From CANKJK01 sp040081715 (GTDB lineage: Bacteria; Acidobacteriota; Vicinamibacteria; Vicinamibacterales; UBA2999): a stretch of 64,000 nt of DNA. The stretch spans positions 186,001 to 250,000 of the forward strand of contig JBEBFY010000001.1 of assembly GCA_040081715.1 (NCBI GenBank). The letters are read 5' to 3'. Shown one piece after another: positions 9,019 to 17,448 of the stretch (its first letter is position 1; the number at the start of each line of letters is the position of its first letter). Below the pieces are notes generated by a model. It saw only the letters and a list, made by a program, of their open reading frames with translations, was not told the DNA's origin and ran no database searches. A program made the translations under genes and the position numbers.

Positions 9019-9024
9019 CACGCG

Positions 9025-9086
9025 CGTGTAGCGTCAGGTCGCGATGCGGCACCGACCAGCCGGTCGACCGGCCGGTCAGCTACACG
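9025..9086. terminator. Possible bidirectional terminator
   Basis: Between two convergent genes, CGTGTAGC (9025-9032) pairs with GCTACACG (9079-9086), enclosing the perfect palindrome GACCGGCCGGTC at 9066-9077. No T-tract follows, so this is a structural guess. The right arm overlaps the stop codon of the minus-strand gene. Confidence 0.35.
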
Positions 9087-12000
9087 TGCGGCAGGTCGGC
9101 CGCGGCCAGCAGGCGCTCGAGGTACAGGCTGGAGAGCTTCTCCTGCACCGTGTTCTGGCGCAGCCGGGCGTTGAGATGGGGGAAGTCCACCCTGTCCATC
9201 AACTGATCCTGGTTGAAGCAGGTGAAGACGAACCGCTCGGCGCCGGTGGCCGGGTCCACATGCTTCTGCAGGCACTGCGCACAGACCTCTTTCATCATGC
9301 ACTGCATGGGCGAGTTGATGCTCGCCAGGGCCACGTGCTCCGGCTTGAGGTACGGCGCGAGCGCGGCGAAGCGCGCGGCCTTCACGGCCGCCATCATGCG
9401 GTCGCTGCCGATGGCGATGATGCGGTCCACGGTTGAGAGCGGCACGAGCGGCGCGCCGAACTGGCCGGTGGCGTAGGCCACCATCGACTGCACGATGTTG
9501 CCGCGGAAGTGGGCGTCATGGGGACGGCCGGGCGCAATCTCGGCACCAACATCGGTGCTCCAGATCACCTGATCGGTGGCCTCCTCGATCTCCTCGCGCT
9601 TGAACATGTCTTCGCCCTTCTTGTAGCCGGCGAAGTAGATCACGCGGTTGCCGTTGGAGCGGAGCGCCTTCGCGATCGAGAAGAGCACGGCGTTACCGAG
9701 GCCGCCCCCGGCCAAGAGCACCGCCTCGTCCGTCGGAATCTCCGTCGGCGCGCCGGTCGGCCCCATCACCACCACCGGCTCGCCGGCCTGAAGGTAGGCC
9801 AACAGCCGGCTGGAGACGCCCATTTCGAGCGCGATGAGTGAGAGCAGCCCCTTCTCACGGTCCACCCAGGCGCCGGTCAGGGCGATCCCCTCCATCAGGA
9901 GCGGGGTCGTGCGGCCGTGCAGGTCCACCTGCTTCGCGAGCGTCTCGAAGTTCTGCAGGCGGTAGAACTGGCCAGCCTCGAAACGTCGGGCTGCCGCCGG
10001 AGCATGGACAACGACTTCGACGATGGTGTCGGTCAACCGCCGCACCTCGTGCACGTGCCCCACGAGATCCGCATCCAACCGTGCCGCGAGCGCGCGCCAG
10101 GCCGCATCGCGCGATGCCTGCGCGGCCGGGTCCAATGCCGCCAACTCCTCGGCAAAGAGTGCGGTGACGTGCGGGTAGCCGTCCTTGGCCGAGGCCATCG
10201 CCTTCACGACGTTACCCGCGTAGGCCGGGTGGTTGTCGCCGTAGTAGGAGACCAGGCGCCCGCCGTCATTGCACGAAGTGAAGAAGCCTGTGTCATCTGG
10301 AACGAGGTCCCATCGAGCCCCCGCCCCGGCACCCGACCGCACGGGCCGGTGTCCCTGGAAGAACTTCTTCTTCGCATCGAGGGTGAAGCTGCCCTGGCGT
10401 TCCTTGGCGTAGGTGATGTTCGGGCTGGTGCCAGCCGCCACGAGCACCGCACGGGCCGGCAACTCAACCTGCCCCTGCGCACGGTCGAAGATCACGGCCT
10501 GCACATGGCCGTGCGCATCCGGCACGGCCTCAACCGGATTCAGATTCTCGGCAAAGGCTATGCCCTCCTCGAGGGCCTTGATGATCTCCTCGTGGTTGAG
10601 GCGGTAGGCCGGCGCGTCCACCATGCGCTTGCGGTAGGCCAGGGTCACGCCGCCCCAGGCACGCACGAGCGGCGCGAAATCCGGCGCCTCGCCCGCCCTG
10701 GCCGCACGCGCACGCTCGGCCCGTACGGCGCGGCCGTGCGTGAGGAACTCATCCAGCAGCCCGTGCTCCTCGGCGTCGTACATCCCGCGCACCCGCGCCT
10801 CGCCCACTTCGGAGACGAGCGCCTCGTAGCGGTCGAGCGTCTTCTCCACCTGGATGGGGTAGTAGGCGAGCAACTCGGTCGCCGTATCGATGGCGGTCAG
10901 CCCGCCGCCCACAACGATCGCCGGCAGCCGCACCTGCAGGTTGGGCAGCGCCCCGCGCTTGAAGGCGCCGGTGAGCTGCAGCGCCATCAGAAAGTCGCTG
11001 GCCTTCCTGACGCCACGGATCAGGTTGTTCTTCATGTCGATCACGGTGGGCCGGCCCGCGCCGGCCGCGATCGCCACGTGATCGAACCCCTGCTCCCACG
11101 CCTCCTCGAGCGTCAGCGTGCCCCCGAAGCGGACGCCACCATAGATCCGCAGCCGGTCGCGGCGTGCGAGCGTGAGGTGCAGCAGGGTCAGGAAGTTCTT
11201 GTCCCAGCGAACGGTGATGCCGTACTCGGACACGCCGCCGAAGCCTTCGAGCACGCGTTCATCGAGCGGCCGGTAGATGGAGTCCCATCGTTCGATGGGC
11301 TGCGGCGCCACGCCGTCTCCGCCCACGAGCGGCGCCGGAAGCGGCTCGATCTTCAGGCCATCCACGGCCACCACGCCGAAGCCCTCGTTCAGCAGGTAGT
11401 GGGCCAGCGTGTAGCCGGCCGGGCCAAGCCCCACGACCAGCACGTTCTTCCCGTTGTAGGGGAGCACATACGGCCGACGCACATTGAGCGGATTCCACCG
11501 CGTGAGCAGGCCGTAGATCTCGACACCCCAGGGCATCCGCAGCACGTCGGTCAGCACGCCCGTCTCAATCTGGGGGATGTTGACCGGCTCCTGCTTCTGG
11601 TAAATGCAGGCCTTCATGCAGTCGTTGCAGATGCGGTGCCCGGTGCCCGGACACATCGGGTTGTCCACGATCACGATCGCCAGCGCGCCGAGCGGGTCGC
11701 CTGCCTTGCGCAGCAGGTGCATTTCGGAAATCTTCTCGTCGAGCGGGCACCCAGCCAGCGGAATACCCAGGGCGTTGCTCGAGACCGTCCCGTCCTTCTC
11801 GTGGATGCCCTTGGTGCAGGTGTCCTTGTCGCGCTCGTGGCAGAGCACGCAGTAGTGCACGTCGCTCATCACGTTGCGGGCGTCCCAGCGCGCGTCAGTC
11901 AAGGCGAATCCGTCTCGGCGCCGGCGATGGCCGTCGGGGCCAATCATCACTTCCGGCTGGTCCTGGCGCGGCCGCTCGATCTGCACGAGCGTGAACGGCT

Positions 12001-12625
12001 CCACCGGCTCGGGGAACCGGAAGATCACCCAGTCGCGCGTGGCCGGGTCGTGCAGGAAGGCCGCGCACCACCGCTTCAGGGCGTCGATGTCGGCGGCCAC
12101 GGCCACCCGTTCGACCTCAGGCCCACCCTTGAGCGCCACCTCGCGATCCAGCAGGGCGCAGCCGGCCGAGGCCACCGCGGCCTCACGGTCGAGCCCGGGA
12201 CAGGCCGCCAGGAGCCGCTCCACCGCGACGGCGTCCGCCTCGCTCAATAGGGGCCTGAGGCCACCTTTCACCATCGGCAGTACCCGCCGCCGCACGAAGT
12301 CCACCTTGAAACGGAAGAGCGCATCGAGCGCACGCGTGCCAGCCACCGCGCCCGCCGTCGCCTCGTCGATCCGGAACAGGCGCGACACGAACCGGCTCAC
12401 ATGCGGCGCCATGCGGACGATGAGGTCCGACACCTCCGTGGCCGGTCGCTGGGCGTCCGGTGCGGCCGCGTACGCGGACCACTCGGTCCACAGAGGTGGG
12501 TCGGCCGCGGCAACGCCCTGGCAGAATACGGCGTGGAGGTCACGGAGCCTGGCGGGGGCGTGCAGATCGGCGTACGAGAATCCATCCACGCCCATCGGCA
12601 TGGCAGCGGTGACGGGAGCGCTCAT
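9080..12625 (-). CDS. Fused FAD/NAD(P)H/Fe-S oxidoreductase (NfnAB/SudAB-like)
   Basis: A very large (about 1181 residues) cytoplasmic flavoprotein. After about 270 residues of unknown fold comes a Cys-rich region (CVLC, then GCPLDEK, then ICNDCMKAC) like the [4Fe-4S] part of GltD/NfnB. Next are an FAD Rossmann motif (VVGLGPAGYTLA, near residue 400) and a second NAD(P) motif (VVGGGLTAIDTA). The C-terminal 300 residues are ferredoxin-reductase-like (LAGGGLGNAVLF) with a PyrK/SudB-type Fe-S site (CMMKEVCAQC, then a later Cys). So a GltD-like and an FNR-like module, usually two subunits, are on one chain. I choose the ATG at 12625 (GGAG 12-15 bases upstream); a GTG at 12640 is an alternative. 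Electron donor and acceptor are unknown. Confidence 0.8.
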   Translation of the reverse strand: MSAPVTAAMPMGVDGFSYADLHAPARLRDLHAVFCQGVAAADPPLWTEWSAYAAAPDAQRPATEVSDLIVRMAPHVSRFVSRLFRIDEATAGAVAGTRALDALFRFKVDFVRRRVLPMVKGGLRPLLSEADAVAVERLLAACPGLDREAAVASAGCALLDREVALKGGPEVERVAVAADIDALKRWCAAFLHDPATRDWVIFRFPEPVEPFTLVQIERPRQDQPEVMIGPDGHRRRRDGFALTDARWDARNVMSDVHYCVLCHERDKDTCTKGIHEKDGTVSSNALGIPLAGCPLDEKISEMHLLRKAGDPLGALAIVIVDNPMCPGTGHRICNDCMKACIYQKQEPVNIPQIETGVLTDVLRMPWGVEIYGLLTRWNPLNVRRPYVLPYNGKNVLVVGLGPAGYTLAHYLLNEGFGVVAVDGLKIEPLPAPLVGGDGVAPQPIERWDSIYRPLDERVLEGFGGVSEYGITVRWDKNFLTLLHLTLARRDRLRIYGGVRFGGTLTLEEAWEQGFDHVAIAAGAGRPTVIDMKNNLIRGVRKASDFLMALQLTGAFKRGALPNLQVRLPAIVVGGGLTAIDTATELLAYYPIQVEKTLDRYEALVSEVGEARVRGMYDAEEHGLLDEFLTHGRAVRAERARAARAGEAPDFAPLVRAWGGVTLAYRKRMVDAPAYRLNHEEIIKALEEGIAFAENLNPVEAVPDAHGHVQAVIFDRAQGQVELPARAVLVAAGTSPNITYAKERQGSFTLDAKKKFFQGHRPVRSGAGAGARWDLVPDDTGFFTSCNDGGRLVSYYGDNHPAYAGNVVKAMASAKDGYPHVTALFAEELAALDPAAQASRDAAWRALAARLDADLVGHVHEVRRLTDTIVEVVVHAPAAARRFEAGQFYRLQNFETLAKQVDLHGRTTPLLMEGIALTGAWVDREKGLLSLIALEMGVSSRLLAYLQAGEPVVVMGPTGAPTEIPTDEAVLLAGGGLGNAVLFSIAKALRSNGNRVIYFAGYKKGEDMFKREEIEEATDQVIWSTDVGAEIAPGRPHDAHFRGNIVQSMVAYATGQFGAPLVPLSTVDRIIAIGSDRMMAAVKAARFAALAPYLKPEHVALASINSPMQCMMKEVCAQCLQKHVDPATGAERFVFTCFNQDQLMDRVDFPHLNARLRQNTVQEKLSSLYLERLLAAADLPHV

Positions 12626-12668
12626 AGGGTCAGGTTTCACTCCGAGCGTACTACGTGACCGCCCGAAA

Positions 12669-12696
12669 GAGACACTCCCGATCCCACGGGTATAAT
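12669..12696 (+). promoter_or_regulatory. Putative thiS promoter, leaderless
   Basis: A perfect TATAAT at 12691-12696 has GAGACA (4 of 6 consensus bases) 16 bases upstream. The thiS GTG begins only 9 bases after the -10 box and lacks a ribosome binding site. The gap to the divergent oxidoreductase gene is too short for a TPP riboswitch and none is seen. Confidence 0.55.
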
Positions 12697-12705
12697 CGGC
12701 ACGCC

Positions 12706-12906
12706 GTGGACATCACACTGAACGGTGAGTCGTATCCCCTTGAGGAGCCTCTCTCGGTGACCGATCTCCTCATGCGGCTCGAGATCGACCCCCGTCGCGT
12801 GGCGATCGAACACAACCTCGCGATCCTCCGCCGCCACCTGTTTCCGGACACGATCGTCCGCGACGGCGACCGGGTGGAGATCGTCAACTTCGTCGGTGGA
12901 GGCTAG
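12706..12906 (+). CDS. thiS: Sulfur carrier protein ThiS
   Basis: A 66-residue ubiquitin-like sulfur carrier for thiamine thiazole synthesis. It starts VDITLNGESY, contains the conserved hydrophobic core and ends VNFVGGG; the C-terminal glycines are adenylated and converted to the thiocarboxylate. GTG at 12706 is preferred because it gives the family length; an in-frame ATG-less extension to 12655 is basic and unlike ThiS. It is followed 6 bases later by thiG, with its own 3' end (GGTGGAGG) serving as thiG's ribosome binding site. No thiF, thiH or thiO is in the window. Confidence 0.92.
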   Translation: MDITLNGESYPLEEPLSVTDLLMRLEIDPRRVAIEHNLAILRRHLFPDTIVRDGDRVEIVNFVGGG

Positions 12907-12912
12907 CTCTAC

Positions 12913-13692
12913 ATGGTGGATACCCCCCTGACGATTGCCGGGCGCGCGTTCGGCTCGCGCCTGATCGTCGGCACCGGTAAGTACCCGACCCACGAGGTGA
13001 TGCGCCATGCCCATCAGGCCTCCGGCGCGGACATGGTCACGGTGGCGGTACGGCGCGTCAACATCTCGGACCGTACGCAGGAGTCACTCCTCGACTACAT
13101 CGACCCGAAGGTGATCTTCCTGCTGCCCAACACCGCCGGCTGCTACACAGTGGACGATGCCGTGCGGACCGCACGCCTGGGCCGCGAGGCGGGCCTCTCC
13201 CACTGGGTGAAGCTGGAGGTCATCGGCGACGAGCGGACGCTCTTCCCCGACAACGAAGCGCTCATCGAGGCCACGCGCATCCTGGTAAAGGAGGGCTTCG
13301 TGGTGCTGCCCTATACCAACGACGACCCGATCGCCTGCCGGAAGCTCGAAGAGGCCGGCGCCGCCGCGGTGATGCCGCTCGGTGCGCCGATCGGCTCCGG
13401 ACTCGGCATACAGAACCCGAACAACATCCGCATCATCCGCGAGTTCTCGAAGGTGCCCGTCATTGTGGACGCCGGCGTGGGCACGGCGTCTGACGCCGCG
13501 TTCGCCATGGAACTGGGCGCCGACGGCGTGCTCATGAACACGGCCATCGCAGGCGCGAAGGACCCAGTGGCCATGGCGGGCGCCATGCGCCACGCGGTAC
13601 TCGGTGGCCGGCTCGCGTACCTCGCGGGACGGATCCCCAGGAAGATGTACGCCACGGCCAGCAGCCCCGTGGAGGGCATGGTCGGCCGATGA
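12913..13692 (+). CDS. thiG: Thiazole synthase ThiG
   Basis: A 259-residue cytoplasmic TIM-barrel enzyme that condenses 1-deoxy-D-xylulose-5-phosphate, ThiS thiocarboxylate and dehydroglycine to the thiazole phosphate of thiamine. The Schiff-base lysine is Lys100 in the HWVKLEVIGD segment. Other signatures are GTGKYPTHEVM at the start, a GAPIGSGLGIQNP loop and VDAGVGTASDAAFAMELGAD for phosphate binding. Full length. Its stop overlaps the start of the methyltransferase gene by 4 bases (ATGA), an unusual coupling of vitamin and glycan genes. Confidence 0.95.
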   Translation: MVDTPLTIAGRAFGSRLIVGTGKYPTHEVMRHAHQASGADMVTVAVRRVNISDRTQESLLDYIDPKVIFLLPNTAGCYTVDDAVRTARLGREAGLSHWVKLEVIGDERTLFPDNEALIEATRILVKEGFVVLPYTNDDPIACRKLEEAGAAAVMPLGAPIGSGLGIQNPNNIRIIREFSKVPVIVDAGVGTASDAAFAMELGADGVLMNTAIAGAKDPVAMAGAMRHAVLGGRLAYLAGRIPRKMYATASSPVEGMVGR

Positions 13693-14948
13693 GCCGGCCC
13701 CTGCCGATTCCTCCGCCGGACCGGCACCGGATCGAGGACCTGAACCGTGCGTACGACCTGGCCCACGACGCCCCGCTCCCCCCCGGCGCGCGGAGAGGGC
13801 TCCTTGCCCCTGTGCGACGTCTGCTCCTGCGCATCCTGGCGGCACCCCTCCGGCGGCAGCAGGCCTTCAACGCGATCGTCGTCGACCACCTGAACCGGAT
13901 GGATAAGCGCCTGCAGCAGGCGCACGAGATGGATGACGAGGCACTGCTGTGGGCCGAGTCGGAGTTCGACACGCTGAGCCGACGGCTCCTCGACGTGGAG
14001 ATGACTGCCGACGGCGTCGCGCGCTATCGCGAAGCGCTCCTCGCTCGCGAGCAGCGTGCGACCGAAGCCGTGGACCGGCTCTCCGCGGCGCACGAGGAAC
14101 TGCGGAACGCCGTCAGCCTGCTCCAGATCGCCACCCAGAGCCTGGCCAGGGATCTCGTGAGGACCAGGTCCGCGCCACCAGCGACACAAGCGGGCGCAGC
14201 ACCCTCCGACACCCAGACGGCGGCACCGCCGCCCCTGGCACTTTCGGTCCCCTCGCGCGATGGCGGCTATAAGTACGTCGGCTTCGAGGAGCATTTCCGG
14301 GGATCGCAGGAGGACATCCGCCAGCGCCAGCTCGACTACGTATCGCTCTTCGCCGGCGCATCGGATGTCCTCGACGTCGGGTGCGGCCGGGGAGAGTTTC
14401 TCTCCCTGCTGCGGGACCACGGCATAACAGCCCGCGGCATCGACGTAAACCAGACCATGGTCGACGTCTGCACGGATAAAGGGCTGACCGCCATCGCCGG
14501 AGACGCGCTCGCGTACCTGCGGGCCCAGCCCGACCAGTCGCTCGGCGGCCTCATCGCCGTGCAGGTTGTCGAGCACTTCGAGCCGGCCTACATCAACGCG
14601 TTTGTCGAGGTGGCGTTCACGAAGCTCAGGCCCGGCGCCCCGATCGTGCTGGAAACCATCAACCCGGCCTGCTGGTATGCCTTCTTCTCCAGCTACATCC
14701 GCGACTACACGCACAAGCAGCCCGTGCACCCGGAGACGCTGTCATTCCTGATGGGCGCCGCCGGCTTCCAGAAGGTGGAGCTGCGCTACCTGTCGCCGGT
14801 GGCCGACACCGAGAAGCTCCAGCGCCTGACGACACCGCCAGACACGCCGCTCTTCGAGGTCGTGGATGCGGTCAACGTGAACATCGACCGCATCAACACG
14901 CTGCTCTTCTCCTTTCAGGACTACGCGGCAGTCGGCCGCCGTCCGTGA
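13689..14948 (+). CDS. Coiled-coil SAM-dependent methyltransferase
   Basis: A 419-residue protein with two parts. Residues 1-155 are rich in Arg, Glu, Leu and Gln with heptad character (an extended coiled coil), and residues about 195-390 form a class I methyltransferase. The SAM loop is DVLDVGCGRGEF and is followed by an acidic RGIDVN strand and a VQVVEHFEP segment. This architecture is like the methyltransferase and chain-length-control proteins of O-antigen clusters. It overlaps thiG by 4 bases and the O-antigen ligase gene by 4 bases (GTGA), so all three are likely translated from one mRNA. The acceptor is probably a glycan but this is inferred from context. Confidence 0.82.
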   Translation: MSRPLPIPPPDRHRIEDLNRAYDLAHDAPLPPGARRGLLAPVRRLLLRILAAPLRRQQAFNAIVVDHLNRMDKRLQQAHEMDDEALLWAESEFDTLSRRLLDVEMTADGVARYREALLAREQRATEAVDRLSAAHEELRNAVSLLQIATQSLARDLVRTRSAPPATQAGAAPSDTQTAAPPPLALSVPSRDGGYKYVGFEEHFRGSQEDIRQRQLDYVSLFAGASDVLDVGCGRGEFLSLLRDHGITARGIDVNQTMVDVCTDKGLTAIAGDALAYLRAQPDQSLGGLIAVQVVEHFEPAYINAFVEVAFTKLRPGAPIVLETINPACWYAFFSSYIRDYTHKQPVHPETLSFLMGAAGFQKVELRYLSPVADTEKLQRLTTPPDTPLFEVVDAVNVNIDRINTLLFSFQDYAAVGRRP

Positions 14949-16909
14949 CCAGCACACCCCGGATCCCCGTCGCGGCCCTTCGGCTCGCCTGCGCGGCCAC
15001 GCTGCTCTGGCCGCTGTTACTGGCCGCCACGGCGCCCGAGCTGCCCGTGACACTGAAGGGCCTCGCCATCGCGGTGTTCCTCGCCTCGCTCGTTCGGCCA
15101 TCAGCGGGACTGCTCGCCGTCCTCGCGCTTGCTCCGCTGGGCCTGCTTCTCGCACCCGAACCCGCCAGCGCATCGGAAACCCTCGCGTGGAGTTTCCTGG
15201 CCGGCTGGCTTGCCGGAGTCTGGCGTCCGCTCGGCGTGAATCCGCTCCCAGGGCAACTGCGCACCGCGGTGGGGCTCTATGCCGCCTGCCTCGCCGTATC
15301 GTGGGTGGGCCTGATGCTCGCCTCCTCGAGCGGCGTCCTCCCGAGTCAGCTCCCGGGGTTCCTCCTGCGCACCATCTCCTTCGACCATCTGGTGTTCTCG
15401 AGCCCCGAGCCAGAAAGCTGGAGTGCGCTCCACGCCCTGACCGGCGTGGCCCTGCTGGCGGCCAGCCTGACGCTGGCACGGGGGGAATCACGGCTGGTCG
15501 GCTGGATCGCCATGGTCATCGTCGCGACCGCGGCGGTGATCGGACTGCTCACGCTCGGCGGCGTGTGGCGTGGGTGGGCCTCGCAGGGGTACGGCGGCTG
15601 GTTCCTCCGGCGCTTCGTGACCGGCACACGCTACAGCCTGCACCTCACCGATATCAACGCCGCTGGCTCGCTCTATGTGCTCGGTGGACTCGTGGCTGCC
15701 TCACTGGCCCTCTCGGGTATCCACCGTCGGTTTGCCACCCTGTGCGGCGTACTGATGATGCCGGCGCTCTGGCTGAGCGGGTCACGGAGCGCCGTGGTTG
15801 CGGCGCTGACAGCCGGAGCCATTCTGCTGGCCAGGCCCCCCCGATGGCCAGCCGCCGCACGGCTGCGGCCGATAGTGCTGATCGCCGCGGCTGGACTCGT
15901 GATGGCGATGTTGGGCTCCGCAGTTGTGAACTCGCGCCTCTCCCCGGACCCCACCACGGGGAGCGCGACCGCCTCGCTGGCCCTGCGTTCGGAGTTCAAC
16001 GCCACCAGCGCCCGGATGTTCGCCTCGGCACCGGTCTTCGGCGTGGGTATCGGCCGTTACTACCCGCGCTCGCCTGAGTTCATGTCCGCGCGCCTGAAGT
16101 CCTTCTACCTCTACGAGAACGCCCACAACTATCTCTTCCAGCAGTTCGCGGAGCTGGGCCTGGTGGGAGGCGTGCTGTTCCTGGCGCTGCTCGCCACGCT
16201 CATCACGGGGACGTGGCGGGCCCTCACCGTGGGATCGAACCCGGCGTCAGCCGCCCTGCTGACTGGAGCGGTGGCCTACCTCGTGACCTGCCTGACCGGG
16301 CACCCGCTCCTCGTGCCGGAAGCCGCGTTCCCGTTCTGGATCGCGCTCGGTGCCGCGGCTGCGGTCTCGACCGCGCACCCGCCAGCCAGTTTCAACTTCG
16401 CCTGGCTCACCCGAGGCGTCACGGTGCTGCTGGCGGCCTCGCTCATCATGGCAGCCGCACGAGCGAATGGAGCCTTCCCGTCGCCACCAGCGTCGCCACC
16501 GGACCGCGGCTTCCACGATGAACGCCAGACCGCCGATGGGACGAAGTACCGGTGGTCCACTCGTCACGCCGTGGCCTGGGTACAGCCCGACGTCGGATTC
16601 CTGACCCTCGATGTGCAGGCACCGAGTCTGCCTGGGCGGCAGCGCCCCTTCGTGGTGCGGCTCGAGGCAGACGGCCGCGTGGTGCAGGCAGCGATAGTGC
16701 CCCCGGGGCGATGGACGCAGATTGGCGTGGCCCTGCCCGACCGGGGCGCGAAGCCACGCCGGCGCATCGACCTGCGAGTCAACCAGGTGTGGTCGGAAAG
16801 ACGCGACCGGCCGGGGCCGAACATCACCGATGACAGGCCACTGGGCATCATGGTCGGCTACCCGCGCCTGCATCCCCTGGCTGCGGTCACCCCGCCGTCG
16901 GCCAGATAA
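14945..16909 (+). CDS. O-antigen ligase/polymerase family membrane protein
   Basis: A 654-residue polytopic inner-membrane protein with about twelve hydrophobic segments in residues 5-510 and a hydrophilic C-terminal domain of about 140 residues, probably periplasmic. The Wzy_C/WaaL signature is seen around residues 390-410 as NAHNYLFQQFAELGLVGG, next to a large periplasmic loop. Such proteins ligate or polymerise undecaprenyl-linked glycans. The start is a GTG overlapping the methyltransferase stop. The extra C-terminal domain, beta-rich with VVRLEADGR and LRVNQVWS segments, is not typical of the family. It is the last gene of the thiS-thiG-methyltransferase-ligase unit. Confidence 0.82.
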   Translation: MTSTPRIPVAALRLACAATLLWPLLLAATAPELPVTLKGLAIAVFLASLVRPSAGLLAVLALAPLGLLLAPEPASASETLAWSFLAGWLAGVWRPLGVNPLPGQLRTAVGLYAACLAVSWVGLMLASSSGVLPSQLPGFLLRTISFDHLVFSSPEPESWSALHALTGVALLAASLTLARGESRLVGWIAMVIVATAAVIGLLTLGGVWRGWASQGYGGWFLRRFVTGTRYSLHLTDINAAGSLYVLGGLVAASLALSGIHRRFATLCGVLMMPALWLSGSRSAVVAALTAGAILLARPPRWPAAARLRPIVLIAAAGLVMAMLGSAVVNSRLSPDPTTGSATASLALRSEFNATSARMFASAPVFGVGIGRYYPRSPEFMSARLKSFYLYENAHNYLFQQFAELGLVGGVLFLALLATLITGTWRALTVGSNPASAALLTGAVAYLVTCLTGHPLLVPEAAFPFWIALGAAAAVSTAHPPASFNFAWLTRGVTVLLAASLIMAAARANGAFPSPPASPPDRGFHDERQTADGTKYRWSTRHAVAWVQPDVGFLTLDVQAPSLPGRQRPFVVRLEADGRVVQAAIVPPGRWTQIGVALPDRGAKPRRRIDLRVNQVWSERRDRPGPNITDDRPLGIMVGYPRLHPLAAVTPPSAR

Positions 16910-16911
16910 GA

Positions 16912-16917
16912 GACAAT
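16912..16917 (+). promoter_or_regulatory. Putative -10 box (leaderless start)
   Basis: GACAAT ends 6 bases before the ATG at 16924 and no ribosome binding site is present. No convincing -35 box is seen. Confidence 0.35.
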
Positions 16918-16923
16918 CGCTCC

Positions 16924-17361
16924 ATGGACGTTTGTCAGACGCGATTCAGCCTGCGGGTGGTGCTGCCGGTTCTTGCCATTGGCATTCTCGCGGCCGGCTG
17001 CGACATCCTCATGCCGTCGGATCTCACTGATGCCCAGGTCGCGGGCACGTGGACGCTCAGCTCCATCCAGCCGCCCGGCCAGAGCGCGCAAACCGTACCC
17101 GGTGGCGCAACGTACACGCTCACCCTGGCCGACGGCAACCTCTCCACCCGTGCCGACTGCAACACCTGCGCGGGCCGCTACTCGCTCACGGGCAAGACCC
17201 TCACGGCCGGCCCGGCGCTCGCCTGCACGCGCGCTGCCTGTCCGACAATAGCGTTCGAGAACGCCTACACGTCCATCCTGTCCGGCGAGAGCACCGTCAC
17301 CGCCTCATCAACTGCACTCACCCTGACATCGTCCCGAGGCACGCTGCGCTACACGCGGTGA
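16924..17361 (+). CDS. META-domain-like lipoprotein
   Basis: A 145-residue lipoprotein. The signal ends in ILAAGC (Cys about residue 24). The mature part begins VAGTWTLSSIQP and continues with YTLTLADGNLSTRADCNTCAGRYSLTG, which matches the META/HslJ fold: a W-T-L start, a C-x2-C in the middle (Cys near 79 and 82) and a second Cys pair (ACTRAAC). HslJ-type proteins sit in the outer membrane or periplasm and have been linked to stress resistance. It stands alone and converges with the nucleotide-sugar dehydrogenase. Confidence 0.75.
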   Translation: MDVCQTRFSLRVVLPVLAIGILAAGCDILMPSDLTDAQVAGTWTLSSIQPPGQSAQTVPGGATYTLTLADGNLSTRADCNTCAGRYSLTGKTLTAGPALACTRAACPTIAFENAYTSILSGESTVTASSTALTLTSSRGTLRYTR

Positions 17362-17448
17362 GCCGCACACGCCCCTGCGCGTGTCCTCGGTCACACACGT
17401 CTGAACTGTCGCGGTTTGGGCCGTCCGCGGCCTTGCGGAAGCCGACGG

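Noticed and set aside
9917..12250. A 777-codon plus-strand frame opposite the fused oxidoreductase
   Set aside because: Antisense shadow; composition is dominated by His, Arg, Val and Gly.
12626..12705. Possible TPP riboswitch before thiS
   Set aside because: Only about 80 bases separate the divergent genes, the CUGAGA-type core is absent, and the promoter box lies 9 bases from the start codon.
17367..17384. ACACGC-CCCTGC-GCGTGT hairpin between convergent genes as a terminator
   Set aside because: Only a 6-bp stem and no T-tract; too weak to list as a feature.
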